Source: Atherix ibis (lineage: Eukaryota > Arthropoda > Insecta > Diptera > Athericidae). From it: a DNA stretch of 64,000 bases. Positions within the stretch are counted from its first letter, which is position 1, and the number at the start of each line of letters is the position of its first letter. Positions 27,501-38,994 of the stretch are shown here, one piece after another. The notes beneath the pieces are model-generated. The model was given only the letters and a program-made list of their open reading frames with translations, did not search any database and was not told where the DNA came from. A program made the translations under genes and the position numbers. The DNA lies in NCBI GenBank assembly GCA_958298945.1, contig OY282608.1, positions 66,254,951 through 66,318,950 on the forward strand, in the 5' to 3' direction.

Positions 27501-30500
27501 TTAAGAGGAATATGAAGTAGTATGTTTAAGAGGAATATGAAGTAGTATGTTTAAGAGGAATATAAAGTAGTATATTTAAGAGGAATATGAAAAAGTATGT
27601 TTAAGAGGAATATGAAGTAGTATGTTCAAGAGGAATATGAAGTGGTATATTAAAGAGGAATATGAAGTAGTATGTTTAAGAGGAATATGAAGTAGTATAT
27701 TTAAGAAGCATATATAGTAGTATATTTAAGAGGAATATGAAGTTGTATGTATAAGAGGAATATGAAGTAGTATGTTTAAGAGGAATATGAAGTAGTATGT
27801 TTAAGAGGAATATGAAGTAGTATGTTTAAGAGGAATATGAAGTAGTATGTTTAAGAGGAATATGAAGTAGTATATTTAAGAGGAATATGAAAAAGTATGT
27901 TTATGAGGAATATGAAGTAGTATGTTTAAGTGGAATATGAAGTAGTATGTTTAAGAGGAATATGAAGTAGCATATTTAAGAGGAATATGAAAAAGTATGT
28001 TTAAGAGGAATATGAAGTAGTATGTTTAAGAGGAATATGCAGTAGTATGTTTAAGAGGAATATGAAGTAGTATATTTAAGTGGAATATGAAGTAGTATGT
28101 TTAAGAGGAATATGAAGTAGTATGTTTAAGAAGAATATGAAGTAGTATGTTTAAGAGGAATATGAAGTAGTATATTTAAGAGGAATATGAAAAAGTATGT
28201 TTAAGAGGAATATGAAGTAGTATGTTTAAGTGGAATATGAAGTAGTATGTTTAAGAGGAATATGAAGTAGTATGTTTAAGAGGAATATGAAGTAGTATGT
28301 TTAAGAGGAATATGAAGTAGTATGTTTAAGAGGAATATGAAGTAATATGTTTAAGAGGAATATGAAGTAGTATGTTTAAGAGGAATATGAAGTACTATAT
28401 TTAAGAGGAATATGAAAAAGTTTGTTTAAGAGGAATATGAAGTAGTATATTTAACAGGAATATGCAGTAGTATGTTTAAGAGGAATATGAAGTAGTATAT
28501 TTAAGTGGAATATGAAGTAGTATGTTTAAGAGGAATATGAAGTAGTGTGTTTAAGAGGAATATGGAGTAGTATATTTAAGAGGAATATGAAGTAGTATGT
28601 TTAAAAGGAATATGAAGTAGTATATTTAAGAGGAATATGAAGTAGTAAATTTAAGAGGAATATGAGGTAGTATGTTCAAGAGGAATATGAAGTAGTATAT
28701 TTAAGAGGAATATGAAGTACTATGTTTAAGAGGAATATGAAGTAGTATATTTAAGAAGCATATGTAGTAGTATATTTAAGAGGAATATGAAGTTGTATGT
28801 ATAAGAGGAATATGAAGTGGTATGTTTAAGAGGAATATGAAGTAGTATGTTTAAGAGGAATATGAAGTAGTATGTTTAAGAGGAATATGAAGTAGTATGT
28901 TTAAGAGGAATATGAAGTAGTATGTTTAAGAGCAATATGAAAAAGTATGTTTAAGAGGAATATGAAGTAGTGTGTTCAAGAGGAATATGAAGTAGTATAT
29001 TTAAGAGGAATATGAAGAAGTATATTTAAGAAGCATATTTAGTAGTATATTGAAGAGGAATATGAAGTTGTATGTATAAGAGGAATATGAAGTAGTATGT
29101 TTAAGAGGAATATGAAGTAGTATGTTTAAGAGGAATATGAAGTGGTATGTTTAAGAGGAATATGAAGTAGTATGTTTAAGAGGAATATAAAGTAGTATAT
29201 TTAAGAGGAATATAAAAAAGTATATTTAAGAGGAATATGAAGTAGTATGTTCAAGAGGAATATGAAGTAGTTTATTAAAGAGGAATATGAAGTAGTATGT
29301 TTAAGAGGAATATGAAGTAGTATATTTAAGAAGCATATATAGTAGTATATTTAAGAGGAATATGAAGTTGTATGTATAAGAGGAATATGAAGTAGTATGT
29401 TTAAGAGGAATATTAAGTAGTATGTTTAAGAGGAATATGAAGTAGTATGTTTAAGAGGAATATGAAGTAGTATGTTTAAGAGGAATATGAAGTAGTATAT
29501 TTAAGAGGAATATGAAAAAGTATGTTTATGAGGAATATGAAGTAGTATGTTTAAGAGGAATATGAAGTAGTCTGTTTAAGAGGAATATGAAGTAGTATAT
29601 TTAAGAGGAATATGAAAAAGTATGTTTAAGAGGAATATGAAGTAGTATGTTTAAGAGGAATATGAAGTAGTATATTTAAGAGGAATATGAACTAGTATGT
29701 TTAAGAGGAATATTAAGTAGTATGTTTAAGAGGAATATGAAGTAGTATGTTTAAGAGGAATATGAAGTAGTATGTTTAAGAGGAATATGAAGTAGTATGT
29801 TTTAGAGGAATATGAAGTAGTATATTTAAGAGGAATATGAAGAAGTTTGTTTAAGAGGAATATGAAGTAGTATGTTTAAGAGGAATATGAAGTAGTGTGT
29901 TTAAGAGGAATATGAAGTAGTATGCTTAAGAGGAATATGAAGTAGTATATTTAAGAAGCATATGTAGTAGTATATTTAAGAGGAATATGAAGTTGTATGT
30001 ATAAGAGGAATATGAAGTAGTATGTTTAAGAGGAATATGAAGTAGTATGTTTAAGAGGAATATGAAGTAGTATGTTTAAGAGGAATATGAAGTAGTATGT
30101 TTAAGAGGAATATGAAGTAGTATGTTTAAGAGGAATTTTAAGTATTGTAGTATATTTAAAAGGAATATGAGGTAGTATATTTAAGAAGAATATGAAAAAG
30201 TATGTTTAAGAGGAATATGAAGTAGTATGTTTAAGAGGAATATGCAGTAGTATGCTTAAGAGGAATATGAAGTAGTATATTTAAGTGGAATATGAAGTAG
30301 TATGTTTAAGAGGAATATGAAGTAGTATGTTTAAGAGGAATATGAAGTAGTATGTTTAAGAGGAATATGAAGTAGTATGTTTAAGAGGAATATGAAGTAG
30401 TATATTTAAGAGGAATATGAAGTAGTATATTTAAGAGGAATATGAAAAAGTATGTTTAAGAGGAATATGAAGTAGTATGTTCAAGAGGAATATGAAGTAG

Positions 30501-30920
30501 TATATTTAAGAGGAATATGAAGTAGTATGTTCAAGAGGAATATGAAGTAGTATATTTAAGAAGCATATGTAGTAGTATATTTAAGAGGAATATGAAGTTG
30601 TATGTATAAGAGGAATACGAAGTAGTATGTTTACGAGGAATATGAAGTAGTATGTTTAAGAGGAATATGAAGTAGTATGTTTAAGAGGAATATGAAGTTG
30701 TATGTTTAAGAGGAATATGAAGTAGCATATTTAAGAGGAATATGAAAAAGTATGTTTAAGAGGAATATGAAGTAGTATGTTTAAGAGGAATATGCAGTAG
30801 TATGTTTAAGAGGAATATGAAGTAGTATATTTAAGTGGAATATGAAGTAGTATGTTTAAGAGGAATATGAAGTAGTATGTTTAAGAGGAATATGAAGTAG
30901 TATGTTTAAGAGGAATATGA

Positions 30921-30930
30921 CGTACGTGTA
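30921..30930 (+). other. Irregular insertion in the satellite, possible mariner footprint
   Basis: The monomer reads GAATATGACG, then TA, CGTG, TA, then GTATATTT. Without one TA and the CGTG it would be the ordinary variant GACGTAGTATATTT, and GACGTAGTA monomers exist elsewhere in the array (for example near 17970 and 26533). CGTG equals the first four bases of the left terminus of the mariner at 57871, and it lies between two TA dinucleotides. This is the shape expected from mariner excision. The match is short, so chance or slippage remains possible. Confidence 0.4.
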
Positions 30931-32006
30931 GTATATTTAAGAGGAATATGAAAAAGTATGTTTAAGAGGAATATGAAGTAGTATGTTTAAGTGGAATATG
31001 AAGTAGTATGTTTAAGAGGAATATGAAGTAGTATGTTTAAGAGGAATATGAAGTAGTATGTTTAAGAGGAATATGAAGTAGTATGTTTAAGAGGAATATG
31101 AAGTAGTATGTTTAAGAGGAATATGAAGTAGTATGTTTAAGAAGAATATGAAGTACTATATTTAAGAGGAATATGAAAAAGTATGTTTAAGAGGAATATG
31201 AAGTAGTATATTTAACAGGAATATGCAGTAGTATGTTTAAGAGGAATATGAAGTAGTATATTTAAGTGGAATATGAAGTAGTATGTTTAAGAGGAATATG
31301 AAGTAGTGTGTTTAAGAGGAATATGGAGTAGTATATTTAAGAGGAATATGAAGTAGTATGTTTAAGAGAAATATGAAGTAGTATATTTAAGAGGAATATG
31401 AAGTAGTAAATTTAAGAGGAATATGAAGTAGTATGTTCTAGAGGAATATGAAGTAGTATATTTAAGAGGAATATGAAGTACTATGTTTAAGAGGAATATG
31501 AAGTAGTATATTTAAGAAGCATATGTAGTAGTATATTTAAGAGGAATATGAAGTTGTATGTATAAGAGGAATATGAAGTGGTATGTTTAAGAGGAATATG
31601 AAGTAGTATGTTTAAGAGGAATATGAAGTAGTATGTTTAAGAGGAATATGAAGTAGTATATTTAAGAGGAATATGAAGTAGTATGTTTAAGAGGAATATG
31701 AAGTAGTATGTTTAAGAGGAATATGAAGTAGTATGTTTAAGAGGAATATGAAGTAGTATATTTAAGAGGAATATGAAAAAGTATGTTTATGAGGAATATG
31801 AAGTAGTATGTTTAAATGGAATATTAAGTAGTATGTTTAAGAGGAATATGAAGTAGTGTGTTTAAGAGGAATATGAAGTAGTATTTTTAAGAGGAATATG
31901 AAGTAGTATGTTTAAGAGAAATATGAAGTAGTATATTTAAGAGGATTATGAAGTAGTATATTTAAGAGGAATATGAAGTAGTTTGTTCAAGAGGAATATG
32001 AAGTAG

Positions 32007-32022
32007 TATATTTAAGAAGCAT
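32007..32022. repeat. Target-site duplication, left copy (SINE)
   Basis: The 16 bases TATATTTAAGAAGCAT are repeated exactly at 32612-32627 on the other side of the inserted element. Both copies are ordinary satellite sequence (the AAGAAGCAT variant monomer). A 16-bp duplication of this kind is typical of target-primed reverse transcription by LINE machinery. Confidence 0.92.
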
Positions 32023-32090
32023 TATTATTATTTATTTGACAGGTTTTCATTTTTCTACATTTTGTACAATTTTTTTAACACATACATGCA

Positions 32091-32108
32091 TTTTTTTTTT
32101 TTTTTTTT
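32091..32108 (-). repeat. Homopolymer A18 tract (T18 on +)
   Basis: Eighteen T in a row on the + strand, A18 in the SINE sense, separate the SINE body from its last 68 bases. It may be the original 3' tail of the SINE, with the following bases coming from a LINE end or a second retroposition event. Confidence 0.85.
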
Positions 32109-32160
32109 ATACACACATAGTCATGAGAACACAGTCGCTCCTATGGAGCACATAGCGGCA

Positions 32161-32300
32161 CCAGAAAACTCCGTCAACTCTCCTCCGTCTGCCTCTGCCC
32201 TGGGTTCCTGCCTGAGGTACGGTCTTGAGGTACGGTCCGGATGCTTCCGTGAACTCTCTTTCATCTGCTTCTGCCTTTGGGTTTTTGCCTGCGTTACGGT
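32161..32300 (-). repeat. Imperfect tandem duplication inside the SINE body
   Basis: Two units of about 63 bp (32161-32223 and 32237-32300) align on the - strand. Both begin ACCGTA, continue through CAGGCA, AACCCA, GGCAGA and GCAGA, and then read GAGAGTT and ACGGA. They differ at about a quarter of positions. The short motif ACCGTACCTCAGGCA also recurs at about 32313-32325 and 32364-32376. The body therefore grew partly by internal duplication of a short GC-richer segment, well before this insertion. Confidence 0.8.
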
Positions 32301-32534
32301 CTTGGGTTTTTGCCTGAGGTACGGTTTTTGCCCTGAGTACGATGAAAGCCAAATGAGTTCTTGCCTGAGGTACGGTCCGGTTGATTCTTCTTGTGCTGTT
32401 TCTTGATAAGGTGGTTTTTATAGCTTGCGGCTTATCAGACCAGCGAAGCAACCTCCAGTGACGTTGGGGGACCATACGGACTGCATATTATAAGGCTTGT
32501 AGTCAGGCCTTTCACCCCGGCACCAATGCCGAGA

Positions 32535-32607
32535 TGGCGGCAGCGGGAATCGAACCCGCCACCTACCGAGTGTGAGTCGGTCACCTTGACCATTGCACCA
32601 CACACTT
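32535..32607 (-). other. tRNA-like head of the SINE (anticodon CAC)
   Basis: On the - strand the anticodon arm is a perfect 5-bp stem, ACCGA with TCGGT, around the 7-base loop CTCACAC. This places CAC (a valine anticodon) at 32574-32572. A 5-base variable loop follows. The T arm is a perfect 5-bp stem, GCGGG with CCCGC, around TTCGATT (32559-32543). The D arm pairs poorly, and the bases where an acceptor stem should be (AAGTGTG and TGCCGCC) do not pair. This is therefore a tRNA-derived SINE promoter, not a working tRNA gene. The anticodon suggests a tRNA-Val ancestor, but SINE heads drift and this is only a hint. Confidence 0.82.
32546..32600 (-). promoter_or_regulatory. Internal Pol III promoter (A and B boxes)
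   Basis: The A box TGGTGCAATGG lies at 32600-32590 and the B box GGTTCGATTCC at 32556-32546 on the - strand. The B box matches the consensus GGTTCGANTCC exactly. The spacing is normal for a tRNA-type promoter. It would drive transcription leftward through the SINE body. Confidence 0.85.
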
Positions 32608-32611
32608 CTTA

Positions 32612-32627
32612 TATATTTAAGAAGCAT
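32612..32627. repeat. Target-site duplication, right copy (SINE)
   Basis: Exact repeat of the 16 bases at 32007-32022. The satellite resumes directly with the expected continuation of the AAGAAGCATATATAGTAG variant monomer. Removing the insert and one copy restores a normal satellite reading. Confidence 0.92.
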
Positions 32628-33881
32628 ATATAGTAGTATATTTAAGAGGAATATGAAGTTGTATGTATAAGAGGAATATGAAGTAGTATGTTTAAGAGGA
32701 ATATGAAGTAGTATGTTTAAGAGGAATATTAAGTAGTGTGTTTAAGAGGAATATGAAGTAGTCTGTTTAAGAGGAATATGAAGTAGTATGTTTAAGAGGA
32801 ATATGAAGTAGTATATTTAAGAGGAATATGAAGTAGTATGTTTTAGAGGAATATGAAGTAGTATATTTAAGAAGCATATGTAGTAGTATATTTAAGAGGA
32901 ATATGAAGTTGTATGTATAAGAGGAATATGAAGTAGTATGTTTAAGAGGAATATGAAGTAGTATGTTTAAGAGGAATATGAAGTAGTATGTTTAAGAGGA
33001 ATATGAAGTAGTATGTTTAAGAGGAATATGAAGTAGTATGTTTAAGAGGAATTTTAAGTATTGTAGTATATTTAAAAGGAATATGAGGTAGTATATTTAA
33101 GAAGAATATGAAAAAGTATGTTTAAGAGGAATATGAAGTAGTATGTTTAAGAGGAATATGCAGTAGTATGCTTAAGAGGAATATGAAGTAGTATATTTAA
33201 GTGGAATATGAAGTAGTATGTTTAAGAGGAATATGAAGTAGTGTGTTTAAGAGGAATATGAAGTAGTATATTTAAGAGGAATATGAAGTTGTATGTTTAA
33301 GAGGAATATGAAGTAGTATATTTAAGAGGAATATGAAGTAGTATATTTAAGAGGAATATGAAAAAGTATGTTTAAGAGGAGAATATGAAGTAGTATGTTC
33401 AAGAGGAATATGAAGTAGTATATTTAAGAGGAATATGAGGTAGTATGTTCAAGAGGAATATGAAGTAGTATATTTAAGAGGAATATGAAGTTGTATGTTT
33501 AAGAGGAATATGAAGTAGTATATTTAAGAAGCATATGAAATAGTATATTTAAGAGGAATATGAAGTTGTATGTATAAGAGAAATATGAAGTAGTATGTTT
33601 AAGAGGAATATGAAGTAGTATGTTTAAGAGGAATATGAAGTATTATGTTTAAGAGGAATATGAAGTAGTATATTTAAGAGGAATATGATGTAGTATATTT
33701 AAGAGGAATATGAAAAAGTATGTTTAAGAGGAATATGAAGTAGTATGCTTAAGAGGAATATGAAGTAGTATGTTTAAGAGGAATATGAAGCAGTATGTTT
33801 AAGAGGAATATGAAGTAGTATGTTTAAGAGGAATATGAAGTAGTATATTTAAGAGGAATATGAAAAAGTATGTTTAAGAGG

Positions 33882-35835
33882 AATATGAAGTAGTATGTTT
33901 AAGAGGAATATGAAGTAGTATGTTTAAGCGGAATTTGAAGTATTGTAGTATATTTAAGAGGAATATGAAGTAGTATATTTAAGAGGAATATGAAAAAGTA
34001 TGTTTAAGAGCAATATGAAGTAGTATGTTTAAGAGGAATATGCAGTAGTATGTTTAAGAGGAATATGAAGTAGTATATTTAAGTGGAATCTGAAGTAGTA
34101 TGTTTAAGAGGAATATGAAGTAGTGTGTTTAAGAGGAATATGAAGTAGTATATTTAAGAGGAATATGAAGTAGTATGTTTAAGAGGAATATGAAGTAGTA
34201 TATTTAAGAGCAATATGAAGTAGTATATTGAAGAAGAATATGAAAAAGTATGTTTAAGAGGAATATGAAGTAGTATGTTTAAGAGGAATATGCAGTAGTA
34301 TGCTTAAGAGGAATATGAAGTTGTATATTTAAGTGGAATATGAAGTAGTATGCTTAAGAGGAATATGAAGTAGTATGTGTCAGAGGAATATGAAGTAGTA
34401 TATTTAAGAGGAATATGAAGTAGTATGTTTAAGAGGAATATGAAGTAGTATATTTAAGAGGAATATGAAGTAGCATATTTAAGAGGAATATGAAAAAGTA
34501 TGTTTAAGAGGAATATGAAGTAGTATGTTCAAGAGGAATATGAAGTTGTATATTTAAGAGGAATATGAAGTAGTATGTTTAAGAGGAATATGAAGTAGTA
34601 TATTTAAGAAGCATATGTAGTAGTATATTTAAGAGGAATATGAAGTTGTATGTATAAGAGGAATATGAAGTAGTATGTTTAAGAGGAATATGAAGTGGTA
34701 TGTTTAAGAGGAATATGAAGTAGTATATTTAAGAGGAATATGAAAAACTATGTTTAAGAGGAATATGAAGTAGTATGTTTAAGAGGAATATGCAGTAGTA
34801 TGTTTAAGAGGAATATGAAGTAGTATATTTAAGTGAAATATGAAGTAGTATGTTTAAGAGGAATATGAAGTAGTATGTTTAAGCGGAATTTGAAGTATTG
34901 TAGTATATTTAAGAGGAATATGAAGTAGTATATTTAAGAGGAATATGAAAAAGTATGTTTAAGAGCAATATGAAGTAGTATGTTTAAGAGGAATATGCAG
35001 TAGTATGTTTAAGAGGAATATGAAGTAGTATATTTAAGTGGAATCTGAAGTAGTATGTTTAAGAGGAATATGAAGTAGTGTGTTTAAGAGGAATATGAAG
35101 TAGTATATTTAAGAGGAATATGAAGTAGTATGTTTAAGAGGAATATGAAGTAGTATATTTAAGAGCAATATGAAGTAGTATATTGAAGAAGAATATGAAA
35201 AAGTATGTTTAAGAGGAATATGAAGTAGTATGTTTAAGAGGAATATGCAGTAGTATGCTTAAGAGGAATATGAAGTTGTATATTTAAGTGGAATATGAAG
35301 TAGTATGCTTAAGAGGAATATGAAGTAGTATGTGTCAGAGGAATATGAAGTAGTATATTTAAGAGGAATATGAAGTAGTATGTTTAAGAGGAATATGAAG
35401 TAGTATATTTAAGAGGAATATGAAGTAGCATATTTAAGAGGAATATGAAAAAGTATGTTTAAGAGGAATATGAAGTAGTATGTTCAAGAGGAATATGAAG
35501 TTGTATATTTAAGAGGAATATGAAGTAGTATGTTTAAGAGGAATATGAAGTAGTATATTTAAGAAGCATATGTAGTAGTATATTTAAGAGGAATATGAAG
35601 TTGTATGTATAAGAGGAATATGAAGTAGTATGTTTAAGAGGAATATGAAGTGGTATGTTTAAGAGGAATATGAAGTAGTATATTTAAGAGGAATATGAAA
35701 AACTATGTTTAAGAGGAATATGAAGTAGTATGTTTAAGAGGAATATGCAGTAGTATGTTTAAGAGGAATATGAAGTAGTATATTTAAGTGAAATATGAAG
35801 TAGTATGTTTAAGAGGAATATGAAGTAGTATGTTT
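33882..35835 (+). repeat. Tandem duplication, period 955 bp, near identical
   Basis: Copy 1 runs about 33882-34836 and copy 2 about 34837-35791, with homology continuing to about 35835. Rare variants match in order at a 955-bp offset: AAGCGGAATTTG (33925 and 34880), AGAGCAATATG, GTGGAATCTG, ATATTGAAGAAGAATATG, GTGTCAGAGG, GTAGCATATT, AAAAACTATG and AAGTGAAATATG. I found no difference at the marker positions I compared. The period is 38 units plus one 5-bp insert. Confidence 0.9.
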
Positions 35836-38800
35836 AAGAGGAATATGAAGTAGTATATTTAAGAGGAATATGAAAAAATATGTTTAAGAGGAATATGAAG
35901 TAGTATGTTTAAGTGGAATATGAAGTAGTATGTTTAAGAGGAATATGAAGTAGTATATTTAAGTGAAATATGAAGTAGTATGTTTAAGAGGAATATGCAG
36001 TAGTATGTTTAAGAGGAATATGAAGTAGTATATTTAAGTGGAATATGAAGTAGTATGTTTAAGAGGAATATGAAGTAGTATGTTTAAGAGGAATATGAAG
36101 TAGTATTTTTAAGAGGAATAAGAAGTAGTATATTTAAGAGGAATATGAAAAAGTATGTTTAAGAGGAATATGAAGTAGTATGTTTAAGTGGAATATGAAG
36201 TAGTATGTTTAAGAGGAATATGAAGTAGTATGTTTAAGAGGAATATGAAGTAGTATGTTTAAGAGGACTATGCAGTAGTATGTTTAAGAGGAATATGAAG
36301 TAGTATATTTAAGTGGAATATGAAGTAGTATGTTTAAGAGGAATATGAAGTAGTGTGTTTAAGAGGAATATGAAGTAGTATATTTAAGAGGAATATGAAG
36401 TAGTATATTTAAGAGGAATATGAAGTTGTATGTATAAGAGGAATATGAAGTTGTATGTTTAAGAGGAATATGATGTAGTATGTTTAAGAGGAATATGAAG
36501 TAGTATGTTTAAGAGGAATATGAAGTGGTATGTTTAAGAGGAATATGAAGTAGTATATTTAAGAGGAATATGAAAAAGTATGTTTAAGAGGAATATGAAG
36601 TAGTATGTTTAAGATGAATATGCAGTAGTATGTTTAAGAGGAATATGAAGTAGTATATTTAAGTGGAATATGAAGTAGTATGTTTAAGAGGAATATGATG
36701 TAGTATGTTTAAGAGGAATATGAAGTAGTATATTTAAGAGGAATATGAAAAAGTATGTTTAAGAGGAATATGAAGTAGTATGTTTAAGTGGAATATGAAG
36801 TAGTATGTTTAAGAGGAATATGAAGTAATATGTTTAAGAGGAATATGAAGTAGTATGTTTAAGAGGAATATGAAGTAGTATGTTTAAGAGGAATATGAAG
36901 TAGTATGTTTAAGAGGAATATCAAGTAGTATGTTTAAGAGGAATATGAAGTAGTATATTTAAGAGGAATATGAAAAAGTATGTTTAAGAGGAATATGAAG
37001 TAGTATATTTAACAGGAATATGCAGTAGTATGTTTAAGAGGAATATGAAGTAGTATATTTAAGTGGAATATGAAGTAGTATGTTTAAGAGGAATATGCAG
37101 TAGTATGTTTAAGAGGAATATGAAGTAGTATATTTAAGTGGAATATGAAGTAGTATGTTTAAGAGGAATATGAAGTAGTATGTTTAAGAGGAATATGAAG
37201 TAGTATGTTTAAGAGGAATATGAAGTAGTATATTTAAGAGGAATATGAAAAATTATGTTTAAGAGGAACATGAAGTAGTATGTTTAAGTGGAATATGAAG
37301 TAGTATGTTTAAGAGGAATATGAAGTAGTATGTTTAAGAGGAATATGAAGTAGTATGTTTAAGAGGACTATGCAGTAGTATGTTTAAGAGGAATATGAAG
37401 TAGTATATTTAAGTGGAATATGAAGTAGTATGTTTAAGAGGAATATGAAGTAGTATGTTTAAGAGGAATATGAAGTAGTATGTTTAAGAGGAATATGAAG
37501 TAGTATATTTAAGAGGAATATGAAAAAGTATGTTTAAGAGGAATATGAAGTAGTATATTTAAGTGGAATATGAAGTAGTATGTTTAAGAGTAATATGAAG
37601 TAGTATGTTTAAGAGGAATATGAAGTAGTATGTTTAAGAGGAATATGAAGTAGTATGTTTAAGAGGAATATGAAGTAGTATGTTGAAGAGGAATATGAAG
37701 TAGTATGTTTAAGAGGAATATGAAGTAGTATATTTAAGAGGAATATGAAAAAGTATGTTTAAGAGGAATATGAAGTATTATATTCAACAGGATTATGCAG
37801 TAGTATGTTTAAGAGGAATATGAAGTAGTATATTTAAGTGGAATATGAAGTAGTATGTTTAAGAGGAATATGAAGTAGTGTGTTTAAGAGGAATATGGAG
37901 TAGTATATTTAAGAGGAATATGAAGTAGTATGTTTTAGAGGAATATGAAGTAGTATATTTAAGAGGAATATGAAGTAGTAAATTTAAGAGGAATATGAAG
38001 TAGTATGTTTAAGAGGAATATGAAGTAGTATATTTAAGAGGAATATGAAGTACTATGTTTAAGAGGAATATGAAGTAGTATATTTAAGAAGCGTATGTAG
38101 TAGTATATTTAAGAGGAATATGAAGTTGTATGTATAAGAGGAATATGAAGTAGTATGTTTAAGAGGAATATGAAGTAGTATATTTAAGAGGAATATGAAG
38201 TAGTATGTTTAAGAGGAATATGAAGTAGTATGTTTAAGAGGAATATGAAGTAGTATATTTAAGAGGAATATGAAAAAGTATGTTTAAGAGGAATATGAAG
38301 TAGTATGTTCAAGAAGAATATGAAGTAGTATATTGAAGCGGAATATGAAGTTGTATGTTTACGAGGAATATAAAGTAGTATATTTAAGAAGCATATGAAG
38401 TAGTATATTTAAGAGGAATATGAAGTTGTATGTATAAGAGGAATATGAAGTAGTATGTTTAAGAGGAATATGAAGTAGTATGTTTAAGAGGAATATGAAG
38501 TATTATGTTCAAGAGGAATATGAAGTAGTATATTTAAGAGGAACATGATGTAGTATATTTAAGAGGAATATGAAAAAGTATGTTTAAGAGGAATATGAAG
38601 TAGTATGTTTAAGTGGAATATGAAGTAGTATGTTTAAGAGGAATATGAAGTAGTGTGTTTAAGAGGAATATGAAGTAGTATATTTAAGAGGAATATGAAG
38701 TAGTATGTTTAAGAGGAATATGAAGTAGTATATTTAAGAAGCATATGTAAGAGTATATTTAAGAGGAATATGAAGTTGTATGTATAAGAGGAATATGAAG

Positions 38801-38994
38801 TAGTATGCTTAAGAGGAATATGAAGTAGTATATTTAAGAGGAATATGAAAAAGTATGTTTAAGAGGAATATGAAGTAGTATGTTCAAGAGGAATATGAAG
38901 TAGTATATTTAAGAGGAATATGAAGTAGTATGTTTAAGATGAATATGAAGTAGTATATTTAAGAAGCATATGTAGTAGTATATTTAAGAGGAAT

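Larger units (their letters stand above)
11970..32022 (+). repeat. 25-bp satellite array, block 1b
   Basis: The same 25-bp satellite continues without a gap. The most regular pattern here is a module of variant monomers in fixed order: GTTCAAGAGG, ATATTTAAGAGG, ATGTTTAAGAGG, ATATTTAAGAAGCATATGTA, ATATTTAAGAGG, then GTTGTATGTATAAGAGG. It repeats dozens of times through this block and the later ones. Single-base indels are rare but visible, for example GTAAAGAGG at 21941 and 24620, and ATAATAAGAGG near 25370. I see no genes, promoters or RNA genes. The block ends at the left target-site duplication of the SINE. Confidence 0.97.
32023..32611 (-). mobile_element. tRNA-derived SINE retroposon
   Basis: This non-satellite insert of about 590 bp sits between perfect 16-bp direct repeats. 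Read on the - strand it starts with a tRNA-like head (about 32607-32535) containing a Pol III A box and a perfect B box. A unique body of about 430 bp follows, then an A18 run (32108-32091), and about 68 bp ending in an AAATAAATAATAAT-type tail (32035-32023). The order head, body, simple-repeat tail is that of a SINE moved by a LINE. The body contains an imperfect internal duplication. The tract after the A18 run could be a LINE-like 3' end or a second tail, and I cannot tell which. Short open frames inside it show no recognisable protein and are not called. I do not recognise the family. Confidence 0.88.

Noticed and set aside
32535..32607. A functional tRNA-Val gene
   Set aside because: The acceptor stem does not pair and the D arm is weak. 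The segment continues into a SINE body with target-site duplications, so it is a tRNA-derived SINE head.
32062..32627. Three short open frames across the SINE (114, 122 and 69 residues)
   Set aside because: They overlap on opposite strands inside a tRNA-derived SINE, run through the T18 tract and the tRNA-like head, and show no protein motif. They are chance frames in the only non-satellite DNA of that region.
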